Of a DNA stretch of 12,794 bases, positions 1 through 8,624 are shown in pieces (the stretch's first letter is position 1; every line of letters begins with the position of its first letter). Origin of the DNA: an uncultured Clostridia bacterium (GTDB lineage Bacteria > Bacillota > Clostridia > TANB77 > CAG-508); the NCBI GenBank assembly GCA_947629995.1, contig CANRFX010000029.1:1-12794 (forward strand), given 5' to 3'. The notes beneath the pieces are model-generated. The model ran no database searches. It was not told the DNA's origin and worked only from the letters and a program-made list of their open reading frames with translations. A program made the position numbers and the translations under genes.

Positions 1-1174
1 GAGGATATTGGATTTCGTTATTTAGGACCAGTTGATGGACATGATATTCAAGAATTAGAAAGAATGTTAAAAATAAGTAAGGATTTGGATGGACCAGTTT
101 TAATTCATGTTTTAACTAAAAAAGGAAAGGGATATAAAATAGCAGAAGAAAATCCAGACAAATTCCATGCAACAGGACCATTTGATTTAAAAACAGGAAA
201 AAGCAAAAAAGAAAAAAAACCAGATTATTCAAAAATATTTGGAGAAAAGCTAGTAGAACTCGCAAAGAAAAATGAAAAAATTGTTGCAATTACTGCTTCT
301 ATGAAAGATGGAACAGGACTTGCAAAATTTGCAAAAGAATTTCCTAACAGATTTTTTGATGTTGGAATTGCAGAGCAGCATGCAATAGGTGTGGCAGCAG
401 GTATGGCAAAAGCAGGAACAATACCAATTGTTCCAATTTATTCATCTTTCTATCAAAGAGCATATGATCAAGTAATTCATGATGTTGCTATGCAAAATTT
501 ACCAGTTATTATGTGTGTTGACAGAAGTGGAATAGTAGGGCAAGACCGGAGAAACACATCAAGGAACACTTGACATGGCATTTTTTAGATTAATACCTAA
601 TTTAACTATTATGGCACCAAAAGATTTTAAAGAATTAGAAGAAATGTTAGAGTTTGCTGTAAACTTAAATAAACCTGTAATTATTAGATATCCACGAGGT
701 GGAGAGGATGAACTAAAAATAGAAACACACGAAAAAATAGAATTTGGCAAAGCAGAGATATTAAAAGAAGGAAACGACTTAAGTATTATTGGAATTGGAA
801 AAACAGTAGCAAAAGCGTTAAAAATAGCAAATAAAATAGAAGAAAAGGAAAATAAAACAGTTGAAGTAATAAATGCAAGATTTTTAAAACCAATTGATAA
901 GCAAACAATAAAAGAATCAATTGAAAAAACAAAAAATATTATAACAATTGAAGATGGAACTATAATAAATGGATTAGCAACAGCAATTCAAGAAATTATA
1001 ATAGAAAATAATTTACAAGGAGTAAAAATTAAAAATTATGCTTATCCAGATAAATTTATCAAGCATGGTGAAGTTAAAGAATTGGAAAAAATATATGGTT
1101 TAGATGAAGATTCAATTATAAATGAAATTATATCAGAAGGGGAAGTTTATGAAGAAATTACAACTATTAAGTGA
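1..1174 (+). CDS. dxs: 1-deoxy-D-xylulose-5-phosphate synthase, 3' part, with one +1 recoding site
   Basis: Dxs condenses pyruvate and glyceraldehyde 3-phosphate, using thiamine diphosphate, in the first step of the MEP isoprenoid pathway. The gene enters from the left edge already in frame; the visible part (about 390 codons) lacks the N-terminal half of a protein usually 620-640 aa long. Seen: GFRYLGPVDGHD near the start; a pyrimidine-binding transketolase domain with DVGIAEQHA, whose Glu (codon 373-375) matches the catalytic Glu of the family; and a C-terminal domain with IIRYPRGG. At 547 an extra C breaks the frame inside the conserved GQDGETHQG motif: the zero frame stops at 571-573, but skipping the C continues perfectly to the stop at 1172-1174. 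The ATG at 64 is internal and not a start. The 3' end overlaps ylmH. Dxs identity is very secure; expression as one protein through the shift is inferred. Confidence 0.95.
547..550 (+). other. In-frame CGG +1 frameshift site 1 (dxs)
   Basis: The sequence reads CAA GAC C GGA GAA ACA CAT. The zero frame gives Asp-Arg-Arg-Asn and a TGA at 571-573. Skipping C547 gives Asp-Gly-Glu-Thr-His, the conserved DG-x-TH motif of Dxs, so glycine, not arginine, is the required residue. Confidence 0.9.
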
Positions 1175-1953
1175 TTACAAAAAACAAGAAGATAAAATGT
1201 GTTTAGCACAAATATTAGACAAAATAGAATTTTCAAAAACACGAAATAAAATAGAATATACAGATTTTTTAGATAGATATCAAGTTTCTTTAGTAGAAAA
1301 TTTTTTGCGAAAAATTCAATTCGAAAATTTTATATTATATGGTGGATATGAAGAAGCAGAAAGGAAAATTGCAATTATTTATCCAGAAAATTATAAGGAA
1401 ACAATAGGAGAGAAAAAATATAGTAATATATTAAAAATTGTGAGAGTGAAACTTCCAGAAGAGTTAAAGGAAAAATATTCTCATAGAAATTATTTAGGTG
1501 GTATTGTAAAATTAGGCTTAAAAAGAGAAAAAGTAGGAGATATTATTGTATATGATGAAGGAGCAGATATCATAACATTAGAAGAATTTGCTTCCATATT
1601 AAAAGAAGAAATATCTTCACTTAAAAGATTTGAAAGAAGTACAATAACAAAAGAAGAAATTGAGAATTTAAGTAAAAGAAAGATAAAGATAGAACAATTA
1701 AAAATTATTGTTCCATCATTAAGATTAGATAATTTTGTTTCAGATTTAGCAAAAACTTCTAGAACTAAAGCAGTTCAAATTATTAATCAAGAAAGAGTTT
1801 TTATAAATCGGACAAAATGAAACAAAAGTGTCAAAACAATTAAAGGTAAATGATATTTTGACTATTAGAGGTAAAGGAAGATTCGTTATTAAAGGATTAG
1901 AGGGAACAACAAGAAGCGGGAGAGTAATTGTAATTGTTGATAAATATATATAA
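1149..1953 (+). CDS. ylmH: YlmH-family S4-domain RNA-binding protein, with one +1 recoding site
   Basis: YlmH-type proteins bind the large ribosomal subunit through an S4 domain; in B. subtilis YlmH is linked to ribosome-associated quality control alongside RqcP. I chose ATG 1149 because AGAAGGGGAAG lies just upstream; the gene overlaps the last 26 nt of dxs and is probably co-transcribed. The protein has about 267 residues, close to the family length. Residues 1-185 form the YlmH N-terminal region (ILYGGYEEAERKIA, YLGGIVKLGLKREKVGD). The S4 domain starts near residue 189 (VPSLRLDNFVSDLAKTSRTK). An extra C at 1809 (codon 221) interrupts the S4 turn at VFIN-G; the zero frame stops at 1818-1820, but skipping the C yields the expected ending with RGKGRFVIKG and a final DKYI. 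Family assignment is strong; its job in this organism is inferred. Confidence 0.88.
1809..1812 (+). other. In-frame CGG +1 frameshift site 2 (ylmH)
   Basis: The sequence reads ATA AAT C GGA CAA AAT GAA. The zero frame gives Asn-Arg-Thr-Lys-stop (TGA 1818-1820). Skipping C1809 gives Asn-Gly-Gln, matching the conserved V-x-N-G turn of S4 domains, and restores 46 further residues of YlmH C-terminus. Confidence 0.9.
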
Positions 1954-1958
1954 AATGC

Positions 1959-1977
1959 TTTGTCAAAATTTGTCGAA
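1959..1977 (+). promoter_or_regulatory. Two tandem Spo0A-like boxes
   Basis: TTTGTCAAA and TTTGTCGAA occur as direct repeats exactly 10 bp apart (TGTCAAA 1961-1967, TGTCGAA 1971-1977). The second matches the known 0A-box core TGTCGAA perfectly and the first differs at one purine. Tandem boxes one helical turn apart are the arrangement bound by Spo0A dimers. They lie about 20 bp upstream of the -35 element at 1997. Whether Spo0A binds here is inferred; the spoVM gene in this window supports a sporulating host. Confidence 0.5.
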
Positions 1978-1996
1978 ATTTAACGATAAGTTTTTC

Positions 1997-2025
1997 TTGA
2001 CATATTAGTGTTAGTTTTGTATAAT
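1997..2025 (+). promoter_or_regulatory. Sigma-A-type promoter for the coiled-coil gene
   Basis: A perfect -35 TTGACA (1997-2002) and a perfect -10 TATAAT (2020-2025) are separated by 17 bp. The start of the coiled-coil gene lies about 50 bp downstream. Confidence 0.85.
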
Positions 2026-2076
2026 AGTAACACAATTAATTGTATAAAAATAAAAAAAAGAAAGGAGGTAAATATA

Positions 2077-2355
2077 ATGAGTCAAAAAGAAATGGAAGAT
2101 ACTTTAATTAATATTCAAAATATAACATTGAATATTATGCAAAACTTACAAGCAGTAGAAAAAGAGCAACAAGAGATGAAGAAAGAGCAACAAGAGATGA
2201 AGAAAGATTTAAAAGAAGTTAAAGAAAAGCAAGAAAATATGCAAGAAGAATTAACAAAACTAGGAAATACTGTTACAGTAATGGAATATGAACATGGTGA
2301 AAAAATACAATTAATTTTAGATACTTTGGTAGGACATATAGAAAATAACAAATAA
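2077..2355 (+). CDS. Small coiled-coil protein of unknown function
   Basis: A 92-aa protein starting at ATG 2077, chosen because a strong AAAGGAGG ribosome binding site lies at 2061-2068; an in-frame ATG at 2008 lacks such a site and overlaps the promoter. The sequence is Lys/Glu/Gln-rich with heptad periodicity from about residue 20 to 65 (KEQQEMKKEQQEMKKDLKE), so it should form a long coiled coil. The tail, VTVMEYEHGEKIQLILDTL, resembles the end of many short coiled-coil hypothetical proteins in clostridia. There is no signal peptide or membrane segment, so it is probably cytoplasmic. It is transcribed alone from its own strong promoter, with Spo0A-like boxes upstream, and converges on mutS2 only 15 bp away. 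I do not recognise a function. Confidence 0.8.
   Translation: MSQKEMEDTLINIQNITLNIMQNLQAVEKEQQEMKKEQQEMKKDLKEVKEKQENMQEELTKLGNTVTVMEYEHGEKIQLILDTLVGHIENNK
2161..2202 (+). repeat. Perfect tandem 21-bp duplication encoding one heptad
   Basis: The 21-bp units 2161-2181 and 2182-2202 are identical and encode KEQQEMK twice. One unit equals one coiled-coil heptad, so gain or loss of a copy keeps both the reading frame and the coiled-coil register. Confidence 0.9.
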
Positions 2356-2370
2356 TAGACTCTTTAAAAA

Positions 2371-4735
2371 TCATTTCAATTCTACAACTGTTACACCCAT
2401 TTCACCTTCGCCAAAAGTACCTATACGATAAGATTTTACATGAGGATGACTTTTTAAAAAACAATGAATACTATCTCTTAATTTACCAGTTCCTTTACCA
2501 TGCACAATTCTAACATTATTTAGTTTTGCCAAAATACAGTCATCTAAAAACTTATCTACAACAAAAATTGCTTCTTCAGAATTTAATCCAATAACATTTA
2601 TTTCAGTTTTTATATTTTTAGCTTTAGAAATACTAGAGAAAGATTGATTTTTTGCAAAACTATTATTTATATTTTTATTCAATAAAGGTTTTGCTAGACA
2701 ATTAATAGAAACATTCATTTTTAAATTTTCAACTTGCACTTGAACTTCTCCAGATTTAGAAATATGAGAAATTACAATACCATTTTTATTTAAAGTGGTT
2801 ACAAAAACTTTTGTATTTGGAACAATTTCTTCTGGTTTTAGAATTTCATAGTAAGTATTTACAGAAGTATCTTCTTCTAGTTTAATATTTTTTATTTTAT
2901 TATTTAACTCAGTTCTTAAGTTTTCAAGTTCTTTGGAGTTAGACTTATTATTCATTTGCCTTATAATTTGATTTGCATCTTCTTTTGCATCTAATAAAAT
3001 TTGTTTAGCTTTTTGTTTAGCATTATTAATTAACTCTTTTTCTTGATTTTGTAATTCTTGATTTTTTATTTCCAAAGACTTACGAAGATTATCTATATCT
3101 TCTAATTTTTGAGTAATTTGTAATTTTTCTTCTTCTACTAAAGCTTTATTATCATAAATAGTTTTCAATAAATTTTCAATATCAATTTGATTAGATGTCA
3201 TAAGAGTTTTAGCTTTATTTATAATATTTTTATTTAATCCTAACTTTTTACTAATTTCAAAAGCATTGCTTTTTCCAGGAATTCCAATTAATAATCTATA
3301 AGTAGGAGATAATGTAGAAATATCAAATTCAACAGAAGCATTTTTGAAACCATTTGTAATTAATGCATATTGTTTTAATTCTTGATAATGAGTTGTTGCA
3401 ATACATAGTAAATCAAGAGATTTTAAAAAATCTAAAATACTAATTGCTAATTTAGAGCCTTCTAATGGGTCAGTTCCAGAACCTAGTTCATCAAGTAGAA
3501 CCAATGAATTTTCAGTAGCATTGTTTGTAATTTCTACAATATGAGTCATATGAGAAGAAAAAGTGCTTAAAGAATCATGAATGCTTTGATCATCTCCAAT
3601 ATCAGCAAAAATAGAATCAAATACAAATATACTAGAATTTTCATCTGCTGGAATATTAAGACCACTACATGCCATACAAATTAAAAGTCCAACAGTTTTT
3701 AAAGTAACAGTTTTTCCACCAGTATTTGGACCTGTAATTAAAAGAACAGAAAAAGTATTTCCTAAATCAATAGAAATAGGAACAACTTTATTTTGGTCAA
3801 TAAAAGGATGTCTAGCATTTTTTAAATGAATTTCTTTTTTACTATTAATAATAGGAGTAATTCCGCTTAAGTGATCTTGAAAATTGTGCTTTTGCAAAAA
3901 TAAAATCAATTTTACCAATTAACTCAAAATCTAATTCTAGTTCTTTTTGATAAGGATAAAATAAATTAGTTAATTCTTGCAAAATTTTTTCAATTTCTAA
4001 TTCTTCTTCTGCTTTCAAAGCATTTAATTTATTGTTCATTTCAAAAACAGATAGCGGTTCTATAAAAACAGTAGAACCTGCATTTGAAATGTCATGAATA
4101 AATCCTTTAATTTGTGTTCTATATTCTTCTTTGACAGGAATTACAAATCTGTCATTTCTAATTGTAATAACATTTTCTTGAATATATTTAGAATAATTAG
4201 AAGAATGGATAATATTATTTAAGTTAGATTTAATATCTTGTTCTAAATTTCTTTTTTGTTTTCTGATAGAAGATAAGTTTTTAGAAGCTGTATCTTCTAT
4301 TGTGTTTTCATCTAATATACAAGAGAAAATTTTTTTACATACTTCTTGATTAGAATACAAATTATTAAATAAATTACTTAAGATATGATATTCATTTACA
4401 TCTAAAAAATCTTTTTTAAAGTAATCTTTTAATTCTTGTGCTTGTTTTAAGATTGTAGCTAAGTTTAAAAGTGCTTTCATAGATAAAGTAGAATTACTTT
4501 TCAATTTTTTTAATTCTAATGTAATATCAAAAATGTCATAAAAGTTAGGAGTGCCATTACGATAAGATAGATTAGTAGCTTCACGAGTTTCTTCTAACAG
4601 GTCTTTTACAACTTTTTCTTGATTGCTAGGCATTAAATTCAAACTAAGTTCTTTACCTTTATTTGTAAAGCAAAATCCATTTAACATTTCTAATATTTTA
4701 TCAAATTCTAATTTTTTTAAACAATTATAATTCAT
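2371..4735 (-). CDS. mutS2: MutS2 ATPase with C-terminal Smr domain, with one +1 recoding site
   Basis: MutS2 is a MutS-like ATPase; in B. subtilis it binds collided ribosomes and promotes their splitting, and in other bacteria it restrains recombination. The restored protein has about 787 residues, the normal family length. Seen: N-terminal MutS core and clamp region (about 1-300, with FVIPVKEEYR and GSTVFIEPLSV); Walker A GPNTGGKT (335-342); Walker B LVLLDELGSGTDPLEG (Asp-Glu 415-416); a long coiled coil (about 520-630); and a C-terminal Smr domain with HGKGTGKLR. ATG 4735 follows an AGGAGT site. At 3863-3865 (codon 291) an extra C breaks the frame after SLK; the zero frame stops at 3845-3847, and skipping the C continues GITPII. 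No terminator hairpin is evident in the 15 bp before the convergent coiled-coil gene. The Smr LDLRG-type motif reads INVIG here, so nuclease activity is uncertain. Confidence 0.93.
3862..3865 (-). other. In-frame CGG +1 frameshift site 3 (mutS2)
   Basis: On the minus strand the sequence reads CTT AAG C GGA ATT ACT CCT. The zero frame gives Lys-Arg-Asn-Tyr-Ser-Tyr-Tyr-stop. Skipping one C gives Lys-Gly-Ile-Thr-Pro and restores the ATPase and Smr domains, about 497 residues. It has the same form as the plus-strand sites, so the pattern does not depend on the sequenced strand. Confidence 0.9.
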
Positions 4736-4764
4736 ACAAAAACTCCTGATTAATTAATACATTG

Positions 4765-4793
4765 ATTATACAAGTTATTTTTATTATCGTCAA
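4765..4793 (-). promoter_or_regulatory. mutS2 promoter
   Basis: On the minus strand TTGACG (4793-4788) and a perfect TATAAT (4770-4765) are separated by 17 bp, about 30 bp upstream of the mutS2 start. It is back to back with the prpC promoter. Confidence 0.8.
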
Positions 4794-4816
4794 GATAAAT
4801 AAAATTAATAAAATAA

Positions 4817-4845
4817 TTGCAAAAAACATAAACTTGTGATATAAC
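4817..4845 (+). promoter_or_regulatory. prpC-prkC operon promoter
   Basis: TTGCAA (4817-4822) and TATAAC (4840-4845) are 17 bp apart, with an extended -10 TG at 4837-4838. The prpC start codon is 25 bp further on. This probably drives prpC-prkC and, by readthrough, rsgA-rpe. Confidence 0.75.
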
Positions 4846-4869
4846 GTAGGTATAAAAAGAGGTGAAAAA

Positions 4870-5604
4870 ATGATAAAAGCTTATGCAAAATCAGATATAG
4901 GCAAAGTAAGAGAAATAAATCAAGATAGTTATTATATATCTGATTCGATTGACGAAGTTCAATTATATATGTTAGCTGATGGTATGGGAGGATATAATGG
5001 AGGAGAAATCGCAAGTAAATTAGCTATACAAACAGCTAAAAGCTATATTGAAAATAATTTCAAGCAAATTGAAAAAGATAAAGATAGTATTATACAATTG
5101 TTAGCAAGCAGTATGGAATATGCCAATATGATTGTTTTTGAAAAGTCAAAAGAAAATAAAGAATTAGAAGGAATGGGTACTACTTTGGAAATTTGCTTAA
5201 TATATAACAATAAAGCATTTATTGGACATATAGGAGACAGTAGAATATATAGAATCAGAAAAGAATTTATAAGAAAATTAACACAAGACCATAGTTATGT
5301 ACAAAAATTAGTAAAAGATGGTAAAATAACACAAGAAGAAGCAGTACATCATCCACAAAAGAATATGTTAATGAAAGCATTAGGATGTAACGCGTTTGTA
5401 GAACCAGATGTCATGGTCAAAGGATTTTTAAAAGATGATATTATTGTAATAAATTCAGATGGATTAACAAACTTAGTAGATCAAGAAGAAATATTTAAAA
5501 TAGCAAAAAAGAATATTGAACAAGCGCCAAAAGAGCTAGTAAAACTTGCAAATGATAGAGGGGGATATGACAACATAACAGTTGTTATAATTAAAAATAT
5601 ATAG
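4870..5604 (+). CDS. prpC: PP2C-family protein Ser/Thr phosphatase (PrpC/Stp)
   Basis: PrpC dephosphorylates targets of the partner kinase PrkC, using two metal ions. The 244-aa length is typical of bacterial PP2C phosphatases. Motifs appear in family order: REINQDSYY with Asp19, ADGMGGYNGGEIAS with metal-binding Asp37-Gly38, GMGTT, HIGDSRIYRI, LTQDHSYV, the MKALG segment, SDGLTNLV and a final DNITVVI. The start ATG 4870 is preceded by AGAGGTG. There is no signal peptide or membrane segment, so it is cytoplasmic. The stop is 37 bp before prkC, the classic phosphatase-kinase pair. It contains no in-frame CGG and reads through cleanly. Confidence 0.95.
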   Translation: MIKAYAKSDIGKVREINQDSYYISDSIDEVQLYMLADGMGGYNGGEIASKLAIQTAKSYIENNFKQIEKDKDSIIQLLASSMEYANMIVFEKSKENKELEGMGTTLEICLIYNNKAFIGHIGDSRIYRIRKEFIRKLTQDHSYVQKLVKDGKITQEEAVHHPQKNMLMKALGCNAFVEPDVMVKGFLKDDIIVINSDGLTNLVDQEEIFKIAKKNIEQAPKELVKLANDRGGYDNITVVIIKNI

Positions 5605-5641
5605 ACAATCTACAAAAAACATTATTTAAGGGGAGATAAAT

Positions 5642-7647
5642 ATGAATATCGAAGGAAAATTATTGGGAAGCCGATATGAAATGATTGAAAAAATTGGGAA
5701 TGGTGGTATGTCTACAGTTTATAGAGCAATTGATAAGGTATTAAAGAGAAATGTTGCTGTAAAAATATTAAGAGATGAATTTACAACAGATGTAGAATTC
5801 ATTAAAAGATTTGAAGTAGAAGCACAATCAGCAGCAAGACTAACTCACCCAAACATTGTATCTATATATGATGTAGGAGTAGAAGATAACTTATATTATA
5901 TTGTAATGGAATTAATCCAAGGAAAAACATTAAAAGAAATTATTATAGAAGAAGGTCGGACCATTACCATGGAAATGGTCAGTTAATGTAGCTATTCAAA
6001 TTGCATCTGCATTAGAAACAGCACATAAAAATAATATTATACATAGAGACATTAAACCACACAATATCATCATTACAGAAGATGGAATCGCTAAAGTAAC
6101 AGATTTTGGAATAGCTAAAGCAGTTTCAAACTCAACCATAACGGCATTTGGAACAACAATTGGTTCTGTACATTATTTTTCACCAGAACATGCAAGAGGT
6201 GGATTTACAGACGCAAAATCAGATTTATATTCACTTGGTGTTGTTATGTATGAAATGTTAACAGGTAAAGTTCCATTTGATGCAGATACACCTGTATCAG
6301 TTGCATTGAAACATATGCAAGAGGAACCAGAAGAACCAATAGAAGTAAATCCTAAAATACCATTTGCAATAAATAAAATAATCATGAAAGCTCTTCAAAA
6401 AGATGTAACACTAAGATATCAATCTGCAAGTGAAATGTTAGTTGATTTGAGAAAATCACTAAAAGATCCAGAAGGTGATTTTGTAGAAGATTTAGAATAT
6501 GATAAAACTGCTAGAACACAAAAAATAAATACAGATATTTATGAAAATATGCCAAACTATAAAACAAATAGTAGAGAAAAATCAAATAAAAATGAAAATA
6601 AATTTGTACACTTTATAAAAAATCATAGAGTATTAAGTGTAGTAGTAGGGTTAATTTTATTATTTCTAATAAGTTTAGGTGGAACATTAGCAGTATTAAA
6701 TATCACAAATCCACCGGAAGTGGATATGCCAAATGTTGTTGGCTTATCAAAAGAAGAAGCGCAATCTAAAATAGAAGAGGCAAAATTGAAATTTGAAGTA
6801 TCAAGTGAAGAATATGACAAAGATGTCCAAGAAGGATATGTTATTTCACAAGATCCATTTTATATGGAGAAATACCATAAAGTAAAACAAGGAAGTACAG
6901 TAAAAGTTGTAATAAGTAAAGGTCAAGAAAAAACAACAGTACCAAACGTAGAAGGAAAAGAAAAACAAGAAGCAATTAAATTAATTGAAGACGCAAAATT
7001 AAAAGCAGAAATAATAGAAGAAACAAGTAAAACAATTCAAAAAGATTATGTAATAAGCCAAGAAATATCAGCAAATTCAGAAGCCTTTGCAGGAGATACA
7101 GTAAAAATTCATGTAAGTACTGGAATAAAGAAGATTGCGGTAACAAATGTAATAGGAAAAACTCGGAGAAGAAGCAAAAAAAGTACTAGAAGATTTAGGA
7201 TTAAAAGTCACTGTAGTAAATGAAGAAGATTCTTCAAAAGAAAAAGGAATAGTATTAAAACAAAGTGTAAATGGTGGAGAAAATGTTGATGAAGGTTCTA
7301 GTGTAACTATTACTGTAAATAGTTTTGAGGCATCAAAATCTGTATCCTTAATAATTGATGTAAAGAGTATAACAGGAGGATATAGCGAGGAAACGGACAA
7401 AAATGATAATACAAATAGCCAAACAACAAATACAGTTTCAAAAACAGTTAATATTGTTATAAAATCTGGAAATACAACATTATGGTCAGATTCAGGTGTT
7501 GATAAAAATATAAGTAATAAAACGGCAAATATTACAGGCAAAGGCTCTATGGATTTAACTATAACAATAACAGATTCAAATGGTGGAAGTTGGACTAGAC
7601 AATCAAATATTAATTTCAATACAGAAACTTCTAAAAATATAAAATAA
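5642..7647 (+). CDS. prkC: PASTA-domain membrane Ser/Thr protein kinase, with two +1 recoding sites
   Basis: PrkC is a eukaryotic-type kinase whose external PASTA repeats sense peptidoglycan fragments; it acts in growth control and spore germination. The restored protein has about 667 residues, typical for the family. Seen: glycine loop GNGGMSTV (19-26), Lys41, HRDIKPHN (His134-Asp136), DFG (154-156), GTTIGSVHYFSPE activation segment, a transmembrane helix (about 330-352) and three PASTA repeats (about 359-427, 430-494, 498-568). A Ser/Thr/Asn-rich C-terminal domain of about 100 residues follows. ATG 5642 follows AAGGGGAG. Extra C residues at 5957 (codon 106, in the kinase) and 7164 (codon 508, in PASTA 3) shift the frame; zero-frame stops lie at 5984-5986 and 7221-7223. 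A product ending at the second site would still hold the kinase, membrane helix and two PASTA repeats; one ending at the first would be a dead kinase fragment. Confidence 0.94.
5957..5960 (+). other. In-frame CGG +1 frameshift site 4 (prkC kinase domain)
   Basis: The sequence reads GAA GGT C GGA CCA TTA CCA. The zero frame gives Gly-Arg-Thr-Ile-Thr and stops at 5984-5986. Skipping C5957 gives EEGGPLPW, the usual loop before the helix leading to HRDIKPHN. Confidence 0.9.
7164..7167 (+). other. In-frame CGG +1 frameshift site 5 (prkC third PASTA repeat)
   Basis: The sequence reads AAA ACT C GGA GAA GAA GCA. Skipping C7164 gives VIGKTGEEAKKVLEDLG, a normal PASTA helix start. Unlike the other sites, decoding CGG as Arg and then skipping the next A (KTREEA) would also fit, so this site alone does not fix which base is skipped. 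Confidence 0.88.
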
Positions 7648-7657
7648 TTAAAATATG

Positions 7658-7685
7658 AGGGAACGAAAATATTTACACGTTCCCT
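7658..7685 (+). terminator. Possible hairpin terminator or attenuator after prkC
   Basis: AGGGAACG (7658-7665) pairs perfectly with CGTTCCCT (7678-7685) around a 12-nt loop, 10 bp after the prkC stop. Only a short T run follows (TTT then AAATAAAATTT), so termination may be partial. It lies before the rsgA ribosome binding site and could reduce rsgA-rpe expression relative to prkC. Confidence 0.5.
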
Positions 7686-7718
7686 TTAAATAAAATTTAA
7701 ATAAATTTAGGAGAAAAT

Positions 7719-8624
7719 ATGCAAGGAATTATAATAGAAAATATAGCTAATTTATATAGAATTAAAGAAAATTGTCAAAATGCTCCGTCCCCAATGACAA
7801 TTTATGAGGCGACAGCAAGGGGAAAGTTTAAAAAAGATGATATTATACCTGTGGTTGGGGATATGGTAAAATTTGATGTGATTGATAAGCAAAATAAAAA
7901 AGCTGTTATTAATGAAATTTTTAATAGAAAAGTTTATGTTAAAAGACCAAAGCTTGCTAATATTACACAAATTATTTTTGTGGTTTCTAGTAAAGATCCA
8001 AAACCTGATTTACTTTTATTGGATAAACAGTTAGCTTTTGCAGAGTTTTTAGGAATTAAATCCTTAATTGTTTTAAATAAGATGGATTTAGATGATGAAC
8101 TAGAATTTGAAAATATTAAAAAGGCTTATGAAGATATAGGATATATAGTAATAAAAACAGATAGTAAAAATAAAAAGGGAATAAATCTTTTAAAAAGTAA
8201 ATTAAAAGATAATATAAATGCTTTTTCTGGAAATTCAGGAGTGGGAAAATCAACACTAATTAATAGTATTTTTGATAGAGATATGGCTTTAGAGGGAGAA
8301 ATTAGTAAAAAAAATAAAAGAGGTAAAAATACTACAACTTCTATTAAATTATATGAAATTGATATTAATACTTATATTGCAGATACTCCCGGGTTTTCAA
8401 CATTTTCTATTGAAGAAATTAATAGCAAAGATTTAGCTAATTATTTTATAGAATTTAAAAAAGAAATTCCAAAATGCGAATTTATAGGATGTACACATGT
8501 TAAAGAAGAAAAATGTCGAATTAAACAGGCAGTTCAAAAAGGAAAAATAGATAAAGGCAGATATGAAAGATTTTGTAAAATAAAAGAAGAATTAAAGCAA
8601 AAGGAGGAACGAAAAAAATGGTAG
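7719..8624 (+). CDS. rsgA: Ribosome small-subunit-dependent GTPase A
   Basis: RsgA (YloQ/CpgA) is a circularly permuted GTPase that checks late 30S subunit maturation. At 301 aa it has the family length. Seen in permuted order: an N-terminal OB-fold with ARGKFKKD (about 33-40), the G4 motif NKMD (120-123), P-loop GNSGVGKS (171-178), Thr-rich switch I (205-207), DTPG (222-225), and a zinc site C253-x4-C258-x-H260-x5-C266. ATG 7719 follows AGGAG at 7709-7713. Its last 7 nt overlap the rpe start, so the two are translationally coupled. In B. subtilis it is a substrate of the neighbouring PrkC, which fits the operon. There is no in-frame CGG; the one CGG triplet near CCC-GGG is in another phase. 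Confidence 0.96.
   Translation: MQGIIIENIANLYRIKENCQNAPSPMTIYEATARGKFKKDDIIPVVGDMVKFDVIDKQNKKAVINEIFNRKVYVKRPKLANITQIIFVVSSKDPKPDLLLLDKQLAFAEFLGIKSLIVLNKMDLDDELEFENIKKAYEDIGYIVIKTDSKNKKGINLLKSKLKDNINAFSGNSGVGKSTLINSIFDRDMALEGEISKKNKRGKNTTTSIKLYEIDINTYIADTPGFSTFSIEEINSKDLANYFIEFKKEIPKCEFIGCTHVKEEKCRIKQAVQKGKIDKGRYERFCKIKEELKQKEERKKW

Noticed and set aside
7077..7619. Antisense open frame opposite the prkC PASTA region, and other long antisense frames
   Set aside because: They lack ribosome binding sites and have Phe/Ser/Ile-rich compositions typical of the complement of AT-rich genes.
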